Shown here: positions 1 through 6,287 of the stretch, piece after piece
Numbering within the stretch: the first letter of the stretch is position 1
Layout: every line of letters begins with the position of its first letter
NCBI GenBank assembly: GCA_002402325.1
Contig: DHFQ01000015.1
Span: forward strand, 384-15,197
DNA length: 14,814 bases
Reading direction: 5' to 3'
Source of the DNA: Candidatus Aminicenantes bacterium UBA4820
GTDB lineage: Bacteria > Acidobacteriota > UBA4820
Notes under the pieces: generated by a model
What the model was told of the DNA's origin: nothing
The model's database searches: none
The model's input: the letters and a program-made list of their open reading frames with translations, nothing else
Made by a program: the position numbers and the translations under genes

Positions 1-59
1 ATCCGATTATTCTTTTCTAAGGATTTTTGGCGGGGGGCGGGCGTATTCTCCTGTGAGTG

Positions 60-103
60 GAAGAATTGATTGATTGAGCAAGAATCGTGCCAATCAATTC
101 TTC
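60..103. repeat. 13-bp perfect inverted repeat around a sigma-54 promoter
   Basis: The left arm GAAGAATTGATTG (60-72) and right arm CAATCAATTCTTC (91-103) are perfect reverse complements separated by 18 bp. The right arm overlaps the -24 element of the promoter at 77-92 and the left arm covers the predicted start site near 66. The arrangement resembles a repressor operator that brackets a core promoter. It could also form a cruciform or, in read-through RNA, a hairpin. Confidence 0.75.
77..92 (-). promoter_or_regulatory. Sigma-54 promoter pointing off the left edge
   Basis: Read on the minus strand the site is TGGCAC-GATTC-TTGCT, which fits the sigma-54 consensus TGGCAC-N5-TTGCW exactly, with GG and GC at the required spacing. 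The expected transcription start is near 66. The controlled gene would start left of the window. Confidence 0.8.
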
Positions 104-224
104 AGTTGTTTTAAGCTTTATTAAACCAGGGAAATAATTCAAACTTACTTTCACAATTTTAAATATATTCCCTTTAGAATTCTTTGTCAAGAAAGGTTAT
201 CTCTTCTTATAGAATTAAAAATTG

Positions 225-240
225 TGATAAATGTTTATCA
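225..240. promoter_or_regulatory. Palindrome, possible upstream activator site
   Basis: TGATAAA-TG-TTTATCA is a perfect 7-2-7 dyad. It lies about 133 bp upstream of the -24 box of the sigma-54 promoter at 77-92, within the usual range for an enhancer-binding protein. Its sequence differs from the GTTGA-N5-TCNAC motif seen at the other two sigma-54 promoters. A site for a global regulator is an equally possible reading. Confidence 0.4.
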
Positions 241-369
241 TCAGTGAGTCATCGTCAAAGATTGTAGATTTTTTAAAGGCTATAATTTACCTGCGTCAAA
301 TCAAACTATAATTAAATGGGAGATTTAGGGAAATAGCTTTTTTTATAATTTTTATTGTTGGCACTCTTG

Positions 370-401
370 AAAAAAAGGGGGCGTGGAGCCCCCCCTTTTT
401 G
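370..401 (-). terminator. Rho-independent terminator of the GcvH-like gene
   Basis: On the minus strand AAAAAG-rich and CCCCC-TTTTT arms form a stem (372-381 with 391-400) with a GC core of five G:C pairs, a loop of about 9 nt and a run of T at the 3' side. It begins 8 nt after the stop codon of the GcvH-like gene. The A-rich 5' arm gives it some bidirectional character, but there is no plus-strand gene to end. Confidence 0.85.
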
Positions 402-408
402 GTTCAGG

Positions 409-1077
409 TTAATTGCTTCGTGGTGTCATAAAGCAATCCTCAAACTCCTTCCACCCTTTTTCATCAAGAAATTGAACCGCTCCCATAATTGGTTTTGCTC
501 CATCAGCAAGGGCACTTTGTAAAGCAGGGGTTGAACTCTTTGAGAGAAAATCAATAAATCTTGAATATTCCTTTTCAAGAAAGTTTTTTGCACTTACTCC
601 GATAAGCAATTCTTTGATGCTTTCTTTAATTTCTACTGGACGCATTTTGACAAGCCAACCACCAAAGTAGGGATCTTCAAAAAGAGCGGAAGGATTACTC
701 ATCGCATTCTGGTTAAAGGAAATGATCGTTCCTGAAACGGGGCTGTGAATTTTCAATCTTTTTCCACAACTTTCAATAAATCCTATGGCATCTCCCTTGT
801 TGACTTTTGTTCCGCGTGGCAAAAATTCAATTTTTGAGATTTCTTTTACTGCTTTCAAAATCAGTTCATCTACTCCAACCTTCATTTCACCATCGTCGTT
901 TAGCCTTGCATAGGTGTGAGCGGTGTCAAAGAAGATTCCAAGGGGAGTCTCAAGAGTGGCAAAAGGTTTAAGTGAAACAATATCCTTTACCTCAATAGAT
1001 TTACCCTTTAAATAGAGTCTAAAAGCATCAACCATCAAGAAGAAAAGAATCATCGAAACAACTAAAATCGCTACCAT
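409..1077 (-). CDS. Membrane-anchored GcvH-like protein without the lipoyl lysine
   Basis: The 222-residue protein has one N-terminal hydrophobic segment (residues 2-23) followed by a glycine-cleavage H-protein-like fold (about 45-147): HTYARL near 54-59, the VGVDELI stretch at 67-73, LPRGTKVNKGDAIGFIES at 86-103, SPVSGTIISFN at 112-122 and a final PYFGGWLVKM. In H proteins the swinging-arm lysine sits in ESVKA; here the sequence is ESCGKR, so Gly105 occupies the lysine position and Lys106 is shifted by one. A C-terminal tail (about 150-222) is not part of classical GcvH. Genuine GcvH is soluble and about 130 residues, so this is probably a redox-module relative with a different job. The ATG at 1077 has a strong AAGGAGG site (1084-1090) and its own sigma-54 promoter. 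The H-like fold is clear; the function is unknown. Confidence 0.85.
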   Translation of the reverse strand: MVAILVVSMILFFLMVDAFRLYLKGKSIEVKDIVSLKPFATLETPLGIFFDTAHTYARLNDDGEMKVGVDELILKAVKEISKIEFLPRGTKVNKGDAIGFIESCGKRLKIHSPVSGTIISFNQNAMSNPSALFEDPYFGGWLVKMRPVEIKESIKELLIGVSAKNFLEKEYSRFIDFLSKSSTPALQSALADGAKPIMGAVQFLDEKGWKEFEDCFMTPRSN

Positions 1078-1090
1078 TTTAAACCTCCTT

Positions 1091-1108
1091 AGAGACCTTT
1101 TTGTCTCT
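1091..1108 (-). other. Short hairpin at the predicted 5' end of the GcvH-like mRNA
   Basis: Read on the minus strand AGAGAC-AAAAAG-GTCTCT is a perfect 6-bp stem with a 6-nt loop. It starts about 2 nt after the transcription start predicted from the sigma-54 promoter (near 1110) and ends directly before the AAGGAGG ribosome-binding site. A 5'-terminal stem of this kind may stabilise the mRNA or affect ribosome access; both are inferences. Confidence 0.5.
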
Positions 1109-1120
1109 CAACTCTTAATT

Positions 1121-1136
1121 AGCACAAAGCGTGCCA
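1121..1136 (-). promoter_or_regulatory. Sigma-54 promoter of the GcvH-like gene
   Basis: The minus strand reads TGGCAC-GCTTT-GTGCT. The -24 TGGCAC is perfect and the invariant GC of the -12 element is at the correct spacing; only one base departs from TTGCW. The start point is predicted near 1110, 33 nt before the ATG at 1077. Two copies of the GTTGA-N5-TC(N)AC motif lie upstream at 1200 and 1276. Confidence 0.85.
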
Positions 1137-1199
1137 GCCCTTGTAAAAACTCCATCTCTTTAATTTTCAATGAATTATAAAATATCAGGGAAAATAATA

Positions 1200-1214
1200 G
1201 TTGAAGAACTCAAC
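1200..1214 (-). promoter_or_regulatory. Putative response-regulator site, proximal, GcvH-like promoter
   Basis: GTTGA-AGAAC-TCAAC is a perfect 5-5-5 dyad centred about 97 bp upstream of the predicted start at 1110. The same half-sites recur at 1276, 7131 and 7162, always upstream of a sigma-54 promoter of this module. The proposed ligand is the NtrC-type regulator encoded at 2182-3552. Confidence 0.5.
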
Positions 1215-1275
1215 AGGCAATTTGAGAAACATAGGGGTAGTTTTACAATATCTTGATTTACAAGAAGATAGGGGT

Positions 1276-1290
1276 GTTGAGAATATCCAC
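1276..1290 (-). promoter_or_regulatory. Putative response-regulator site, distal, GcvH-like promoter
   Basis: GTTGA-GAATA-TCCAC matches the dyad at 1200 with one half-site mismatch, 76 bp further upstream. It lies just past the cytochrome stop codon, in non-coding DNA. Confidence 0.45.
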
Positions 1291-1295
1291 ATAAC

Positions 1296-1652
1296 TTAAT
1301 ATGAGGGCAGATTTTTCCTCTTGTGACAGGTTTCACAACCTTCTTTGACCGATTTACCCTTTTCAAAATGACATGCAAAACAAACTTTATGGTAGGCATC
1401 CTTAAGCGAAACTTCATCTTGCGATTTTTTCACTTTATTGTGGCAAGTGTCACAGTTAGCCCCATTGTCAAAACCTGCATGATGACAGGATTCACAATTT
1501 ATCGAGGAGTGAAGTTTATGGTCAAAGGTTACCCCCTGAAACCAATCTGAAATTTTATCTATAACTATCGGTTTTTCCGGGGATTTCCCTTCACCCACAA
1601 GATTTATAGCAACAAAAATTAGCACTACTAAAAGAAACAATCTAAACTTCAT
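1296..1652 (-). CDS. Exported tetrahaem c-type cytochrome, c3 family
   Basis: This 118-residue protein starts with a signal peptide (hydrophobic 4-19) and contains four CXXCH haem c sites: C53-H57, C67-H71, C91-H95 and C106-H110. Additional histidines suited as distal ligands are His45, His48, His58 and His88, giving a count consistent with four bis-histidine haems as in class III (c3/c7) cytochromes. It should be a small periplasmic electron carrier. The ATG overlaps the end of the upstream protease gene by 11 nt and has an AAAGGAG site just before it, so it is translated as the last gene of the operon. The likely partner is the NrfD/iron-sulfur complex encoded in the same operon; direction of electron flow is not shown by the sequence. 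Confidence 0.92.
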   Translation of the reverse strand: MKFRLFLLVVLIFVAINLVGEGKSPEKPIVIDKISDWFQGVTFDHKLHSSINCESCHHAGFDNGANCDTCHNKVKKSQDEVSLKDAYHKVCFACHFEKGKSVKEGCETCHKRKNLPSY

Positions 1653-2181
1653 TTCTTTCTCCTTTTAAAAGAATATCCTTGCAAACTTCGCAATAAGAAA
1701 AGTCCTTTGCATCTATCTCTTCCGGTTCAAGAGATGTGTGCATAACACACCACGGAACCATACAATGCTTTAGTCCCATTAAATGTCCCAATTCGTGGAT
1801 GACCTCCTTAACTCCTCTTTCAGCGGTCAAATTTAGATCAATTTCCTTTCCGTTCAGCCCGAATGCTTTAAGCCTTGAGATTGAAACGATTCCGCTGTAT
1901 CCATTTAGCGGGGCAAAGCCATAAAGGTGGGTAAATACTGGAAGGAAAAGGTCGTTGTCGCAAATTCCGATTATTTTGTTTTGAGATTTAACATTTCTAT
2001 CAATATCTTCAATTAAAAGGTCAGCCCTGTATTGTCTTCTTACCTGATCAAAGGCAAAATCGGGAGTAATAACAAGCCCTAAGTCCTCTGCGACATAGCC
2101 ATTATTCTGCAAAATTTTAAACATAACTTCTAAAAGATTGGGCATAAGCAAACCAATCCTTAGAATCGAAATTTTAATCAC
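1642..2181 (-). CDS. amzA: Archaemetzincin-type zinc metalloprotease
   Basis: The 179-residue protein carries the full archaemetzincin signature: HELGHLMGLKHC at 129-140 (zinc ligands His129, His133 and His139, catalytic Glu130), then CVM at 145-147 (C145, and Met147 as the metzincin Met-turn) and a CEVC pair at 164-167. The extra cysteines form the structural zinc site that sets archaemetzincins apart. There is no signal peptide, so it should be cytoplasmic. Members are best known from archaea and vertebrates and occur only patchily in bacteria; bacterial substrates are not established. The start is a GTG (2179-2181) placed directly after the TGA of the regulator gene, with GAGGA upstream, so it is translationally coupled. 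Its place between a response regulator and a cytochrome suggests turnover of a component of this redox module, which is inference. Confidence 0.9.
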   Translation of the reverse strand: MIKISILRIGLLMPNLLEVMFKILQNNGYVAEDLGLVITPDFAFDQVRRQYRADLLIEDIDRNVKSQNKIIGICDNDLFLPVFTHLYGFAPLNGYSGIVSISRLKAFGLNGKEIDLNLTAERGVKEVIHELGHLMGLKHCMVPWCVMHTSLEPEEIDAKDFSYCEVCKDILLKGERNEV

Positions 2182-3552
2182 TCAATCCTCATCGTTACCT
2201 TTTGAAAGATTGTATTTTTTGATCTTGTTATACAAAGTTACTCGATCAATGTTTAAAAGTTTTGATGCCTTTGTTATGTTGTGGTTGCATATTTTGAGGA
2301 CATTTTCAATATGTTTTTTCTCTATTTCGTCAAGTGAAAATATTTCTAAAGGAGAAAGACCTTGATTTTCTTTCCCAATCCTTATTGGCAAATATTCAGG
2401 TTTTATCTTGCCCTCTTTACATAAAACAAGCGCTCTTTCAACAGCATTATAGAGTTCTCTAACATTCCCTGGCCAATCGTAATTTAGCAGAATAGCCTTA
2501 GCCTCATCAGAAAATCCGCTGACCTTTCTCCCCATATTTTCTCTTAACTTTTCAAGAAAAGATTCAGCAAGAATGAGTATATCCTCTTTTCTTTCCCTTA
2601 AAGGAGGAAGATTTATGACAAAAACATTTATTCTATAGTAAAGATCTTCTCTGAAGACTCCCTGTTTTACGAGTTGCAAAAGATCCTTGTTCGTTGCACA
2701 AACAACTCTGAAATCCACTTTAATTTCCTCACTACCTCCAACCCTGACGATTTTTTTATCTTCGATTGCTCTGAGCAGTTCCACCTGAACCTTTAAGGGA
2801 ATTTCGCCTATTTCATCGAGAAAAAGGGTTCCTGAATCTGCAAGTTCAAGTTTTCCCTTTCTTCTTCCTATTGCCCCGGTGAAGGATCCTTTTTCATGGC
2901 CAAAAAGTTCAGACTCAAGAACACCCTCAGGAAGGGCACCGCAGTTGACGGCGATAAGCGGACCAAAACATCTTTCGCTTTTGGCGTGTATTAGCCTTGC
3001 AATCAGTTCCTTTCCTGTTCCAGATTCTCCATTTATCAAAACAGTTGTATCAGTTGGGGCAACGGCTTCAACAAGTTCAAAAACCTTTTGCATTTGAGGA
3101 CTTTTACCGACAACAAGTTGCGGCAATGCTTGAGAAATTCTCTCTTTTAGCACAATATTTTCATCTTTTAATTTCTTCTGGGATAAAGCCTTTTCAACAA
3201 CTCTTGAGAGTTGTTCAGGGTCAAATGGTTTAGTAATATAGTCATAAGCCCCTTCCTTTAACGCCTGAACCGCTGTTTGGACTGATGCGTAAGCCGTTAT
3301 GAGAACCACCGCAACTGAAGGAGAGACCTCCTTTATTCTTCTCTGAAGTTCAACGCCATCCATACCCGGCATTTTTATATCGGTGATCACTATGTCAAAA
3401 GGCTTTTTAGAAAGAAGATTTAACGCTTCATTTGCATCCTTTGCCGTTTCAACTTCGTATCCATCCTCGATGAACCAACTCGAAAGGGATTCTCTAACAT
3501 GCATCTCATCGTCAACGATAAGGAGTTTTCCTCCCTTCTGCCACTCTTTCAT
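2182..3552 (-). CDS. Sigma-54-dependent (NtrC-family) response regulator
   Basis: The 456-residue protein has the standard three parts. A receiver domain (about 9-123) has acidic Asp14/Asp15, phosphoacceptor Asp58, Thr86 and Lys108. An AAA+ sigma-54 activation domain (about 147-390) has Walker A GESGTGKE at 175-182, the sigma-54 contact loop as GSFTGA at 222-227 (a common variant of GAFTGA), Walker B GTLFLDEIGE at 241-250 and the R-finger region REDLYYR at 301-307. A Fis-type helix-turn-helix lies at about 412-447. It is one nucleotide after the histidine kinase gene with AAGGAGA as its ribosome site, so the two form a cognate pair. The three sigma-54 promoters in the window are obvious targets; two share a possible binding motif. 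Confidence 0.96.
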   Translation of the reverse strand: MKEWQKGGKLLIVDDEMHVRESLSSWFIEDGYEVETAKDANEALNLLSKKPFDIVITDIKMPGMDGVELQRRIKEVSPSVAVVLITAYASVQTAVQALKEGAYDYITKPFDPEQLSRVVEKALSQKKLKDENIVLKERISQALPQLVVGKSPQMQKVFELVEAVAPTDTTVLINGESGTGKELIARLIHAKSERCFGPLIAVNCGALPEGVLESELFGHEKGSFTGAIGRRKGKLELADSGTLFLDEIGEIPLKVQVELLRAIEDKKIVRVGGSEEIKVDFRVVCATNKDLLQLVKQGVFREDLYYRINVFVINLPPLRERKEDILILAESFLEKLRENMGRKVSGFSDEAKAILLNYDWPGNVRELYNAVERALVLCKEGKIKPEYLPIRIGKENQGLSPLEIFSLDEIEKKHIENVLKICNHNITKASKLLNIDRVTLYNKIKKYNLSKGNDED

Positions 3553-3553
3553 C

Positions 3554-5119
3554 TTAATTCTCCTTAAGTTTTATTGGTAGGTGAATGATAAATGTCGCTC
3601 CCTTTTGAGGGGCGGTATCGATTTCAATTTTACCTTCGTGTCTCATCACTATACTGTAGACGACTGAAAGCCCGAGCCCTGCTCCACTTCCGTCTGTCTT
3701 TGTAGTAAAGAAAGGTTCAAATGCCTTCTTTGCAACATCTTCTGTCATCCCGGGTCCATTATCAGAAACAACTATCTTGACAAAATCACCATCTTTCGAC
3801 AATTTAATTTTGATAAATCCTCCCTTATCCATCGCTTCACAAGAATTGATAATCAAAGCCATCAAAGCCTGCTGAATTTGAGCTGGGTCTGCAAAAATCA
3901 TAGGAACATTGTCTTCTTTTTCCACCTTTATATCGACTTGAGACATTTCAAGTTTGTGATGGAGAATGAAAATAGCCTTAGATATGACCTCTTCAAGGTT
4001 GCATTCAACAAATTTTTCACTTTTCATTCTCGCAAAGGAAAGCAATTGGGAAACTATTTCGCCACATCTTTGCGCTTCTGAGGTAATTGCCTCAAGATAT
4101 TTAAGGTTTTCCTGACATTCTTCAGAAATGACTTCCTTTGATTTGAGTTTTTTGATGATCAACTTTGAATAGGTTACTATGCTTGCAAGAGGGTTGTTTA
4201 TTTCATGGGCAACGACCGCCGCAAGCCTTCCTAATGAAGCCATTTTTTCAACATTCATTATTTGAGAATGTGCCCTTTCAAGTTCCTGAGTCTTTTGATT
4301 TACTCTAAACTCAAGCGTGGAAGCCCAATCGACCAATTCCATGTGCGCCTTGTGAAGTTCCGATGCCATTCTGTTAAAACTTTTTGCTAATCTGCCAAGT
4401 TCATCGCGGCTTAACTCTGGAACCCTTACGCTTAAATTTCCATTGCTTATTTCTTTTACTCCAACCATAAGTTGTTTTATTGGTTTATGAACAAACCTGT
4501 TGATTGCAAGAAAAGAGATGATGGCGGTAAGCAAAATACAGAGGCAACTTGCTATTGCAAGCCTTATCGTGCTTTTATTTTTTATTTCATCAAAGGGGTC
4601 AAGCCTCGTATTTATTTGAAGATAGCCAAGAATCTCATCAGATTTGCTATGGGCGTGGCATCGGGCATTGTAGCACGATTCTTCATTTTTTATTGGAGTT
4701 AAAAGTTCAAGCAATCTCAACGATCCTTTTTCACCTTTTTCTTCAACTTCTCTAAAGGTTTCAGCCTTTTCACTAAAATTTCCGAACTTTTTGCCAATAT
4801 CCTCTTTCTTTGACGAGTATGCAACAATGTTATCTTTATTCAAAATCCTGATTGCTGAAATTTCATATTGACTGCCGAGTGTTTCAACTGTTTTTTGTAT
4901 CTGTTCTCTATCGTTATGTAGCATTCCCTCTTTTGCCGCACCCGCAACTATGGAAGAGAGTTGCTTTCCGCTCATTTCAAGAAGTTTTATTACCCCCTTC
5001 TCCTGGTTGTAAAGGTTATACCATGTAGTAAGAGTATTTAGGAGTATCAACCCTCCAATGATTATCAAAACCAATTTAGGGCCAAGCGAACCGCTTTGTT
5101 TTTCTTCCATCTTTTCCAT
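3554..5119 (-). CDS. Membrane sensor histidine kinase with CX4CH sensor motif
   Basis: Domains of this 521-residue protein: TM1 (about 15-37), an extracytoplasmic sensor region (38-184), TM2 (about 185-207), HAMP (208-260), a coiled linker, the dimerisation/phosphoacceptor helix with AHEINNP (His305), and an ATPase domain with N box NSCEAM (425-430), G1 DNGPGM (453-458), F box (467-475) and G2 GLGL (481-484). The sensor region contains C149-X4-C154-H155 and His157; CX4CH is a known covalent haem c attachment variant in tetrahaem cytochromes c3, so a haem or redox-active cysteine sensor is plausible. The ATG at 5119 is 4 nt after the NrfD stop and has only a weak Shine-Dalgarno; a second ATG three codons on (5110) is an alternative. 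The adjacent regulator is its expected partner. Confidence 0.94.
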   Translation of the reverse strand: MEKMEEKQSGSLGPKLVLIIIGGLILLNTLTTWYNLYNQEKGVIKLLEMSGKQLSSIVAGAAKEGMLHNDREQIQKTVETLGSQYEISAIRILNKDNIVAYSSKKEDIGKKFGNFSEKAETFREVEEKGEKGSLRLLELLTPIKNEESCYNARCHAHSKSDEILGYLQINTRLDPFDEIKNKSTIRLAIASCLCILLTAIISFLAINRFVHKPIKQLMVGVKEISNGNLSVRVPELSRDELGRLAKSFNRMASELHKAHMELVDWASTLEFRVNQKTQELERAHSQIMNVEKMASLGRLAAVVAHEINNPLASIVTYSKLIIKKLKSKEVISEECQENLKYLEAITSEAQRCGEIVSQLLSFARMKSEKFVECNLEEVISKAIFILHHKLEMSQVDIKVEKEDNVPMIFADPAQIQQALMALIINSCEAMDKGGFIKIKLSKDGDFVKIVVSDNGPGMTEDVAKKAFEPFFTTKTDGSGAGLGLSVVYSIVMRHEGKIEIDTAPQKGATFIIHLPIKLKEN

Positions 5120-5123
5120 TTTA

Positions 5124-6287
5124 CTATTTTTTTAAAATAAATTCTTCTATTGGATTTCTCGGGTTTATCTCCTTCAATGGACCTTCTGGAAATACAGGAA
5201 GAAACCTTACCGCAAGATAAAAGAGGAAAAAACCAATCGAAACTATTGAGATTGAAACAACAATTTCATAAAAGTGAGGGAAATATTTAACACCTGTTCC
5301 AATCTGGAAAGCGGTTGTTGAGACATTCATCCTATTTAAAATAGTTCCAAGAACAACAAGAAAGTTTGCTATGAAAAGCAGTAGAGGATTTTTCCTCACT
5401 TTTTCTTTGAAAAGCATAAAAAGGGGCACGATTCCAAATACAAATACTTCAAAAAAGAACATTATTGATGCAAAATTCAATTGAAAGGCATATTTTATGC
5501 TCTTTGTGTAAATAAGGTCTTCAATTCTTACTGTTAGATACAAAAGGAGCATAACAGCGCAAGCCTTCCCTAATTTTTGAAGGATTTCATTTTCCAGTTC
5601 CTTTCCAAATGCCCTGAAGGAGAGAAATGATTCAACATTTGTCATCGCAAGCCCGAGAGGTATTGCTGAGCAGAAGAAAAGAATTGGTAAAACTGGAGAG
5701 TACCATAAAGGATGAAGTTTTTCCGGTGCAATGATATAGAGAGTTCCGAGCGAGGATTGATGAAGTGTTGATAGAAGAATACCTGCAATTACAAAAGCGG
5801 GTGTAAGCCAATTGGAGAAGTGGAGAATCTTTTTAAACCCAAGCCTTTCAAGAACAAGTGGCAAAAACTCAAGAAAAAGCACCGTTGTGTAGGTTGCAAC
5901 GCATAAGCCAACTTCCCACATAACCGAATGTTCATTCCAGTAAAAAAATGGTCTCCACAGGTTCCACGGTCTTCCAACATCTATAAGAAGGGCAAAGATA
6001 ACCATCAAGTATCCAAGAAAGGCGGTCAAAACGGTGGATCTCACTATTGGTTTAAACTCTTCAAGGTGAAAGATGTGAACGACGCCAGTAACGGTGAATC
6101 CGCCCGCAGCGAGTGCTACTCCGCAAAGAAGGTCAAAACCAATCCACAATCCCCACGGCATCTCATCATTCAAGTTTGATATTGCCCCAAGCCCGAAGAA
6201 ATATCTCCTGAATAATGCTACGGCAAAAAGGAGCATCATTATGATAAAAAATGTGTTCCAGAATGTAAATCTAAATTTACTTTTCAT
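5124..6287 (-). CDS. NrfD/HybB-family membrane quinone oxidoreductase subunit
   Basis: The 387-residue protein is very hydrophobic with about ten predicted membrane helices. Recognisable HybB/HmcC-type stretches include NLNDEMPWGLWIGFD (about 38-52), the AAGGFTVTGVVH region, DVGRPWN and HQSSLGTLY (about 175-183). In this family the protein holds a quinone site and passes electrons between the membrane quinone pool and an iron-sulfur partner; some members also pump or translocate charge. Its partner is the iron-sulfur protein just upstream, whose reading frame overlaps it by 11 nt. No haem-binding motif is evident, as expected for NrfD proteins despite the 'cytochrome b' label often used. The physiological substrate of the complex cannot be told, because no catalytic molybdopterin, hydrogenase or nitrite-reductase subunit lies in the window. 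Confidence 0.93.
   Translation of the reverse strand: MKSKFRFTFWNTFFIIMMLLFAVALFRRYFFGLGAISNLNDEMPWGLWIGFDLLCGVALAAGGFTVTGVVHIFHLEEFKPIVRSTVLTAFLGYLMVIFALLIDVGRPWNLWRPFFYWNEHSVMWEVGLCVATYTTVLFLEFLPLVLERLGFKKILHFSNWLTPAFVIAGILLSTLHQSSLGTLYIIAPEKLHPLWYSPVLPILFFCSAIPLGLAMTNVESFLSFRAFGKELENEILQKLGKACAVMLLLYLTVRIEDLIYTKSIKYAFQLNFASIMFFFEVFVFGIVPLFMLFKEKVRKNPLLLFIANFLVVLGTILNRMNVSTTAFQIGTGVKYFPHFYEIVVSISIVSIGFFLFYLAVRFLPVFPEGPLKEINPRNPIEEFILKK

Larger units (their letters stand above)
1..370. other. Intergenic region at left edge, no gene seen
   Basis: No convincing coding region is visible on either strand. The stretch is strongly AT-rich except for a G-rich patch at about 29-43. It holds a sigma-54 promoter on the minus strand (77-92), a long inverted repeat around it (60-103) and a palindrome at 225-240, each listed separately. 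This layout suggests the leader and control region of a gene that begins left of position 1 on the minus strand. A ribosome-binding-like AGGAGA (rc of about 47-52) follows the expected transcription start, but no ATG lies downstream of it within the window, so the gene start is not seen. Confidence 0.6.

Noticed and set aside
359..376. Plus-strand TTGGCACTCTTG as a sigma-54 promoter
   Set aside because: The -24-like TGGCAC is present but the required GC at -12 is replaced by A residues, and no plus-strand gene follows.
409..1077. Authentic glycine cleavage H protein
   Set aside because: The lipoyl lysine position is Gly, there is a membrane helix and an extra C-terminal tail, and no gcvT or gcvP gene is nearby.
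1251..1265. TCTTG-N5-CAAGA hairpin as terminator of the cytochrome gene
   Set aside because: The stem is only 5 bp, AT-rich and without a T run on the minus strand; it is not convincing as a terminator.
1175..1417. Small minus-strand ORF overlapping the cytochrome gene
   Set aside because: It is out of frame with the clear CXXCH-containing gene, shows no recognisable features and covers the regulatory gap.
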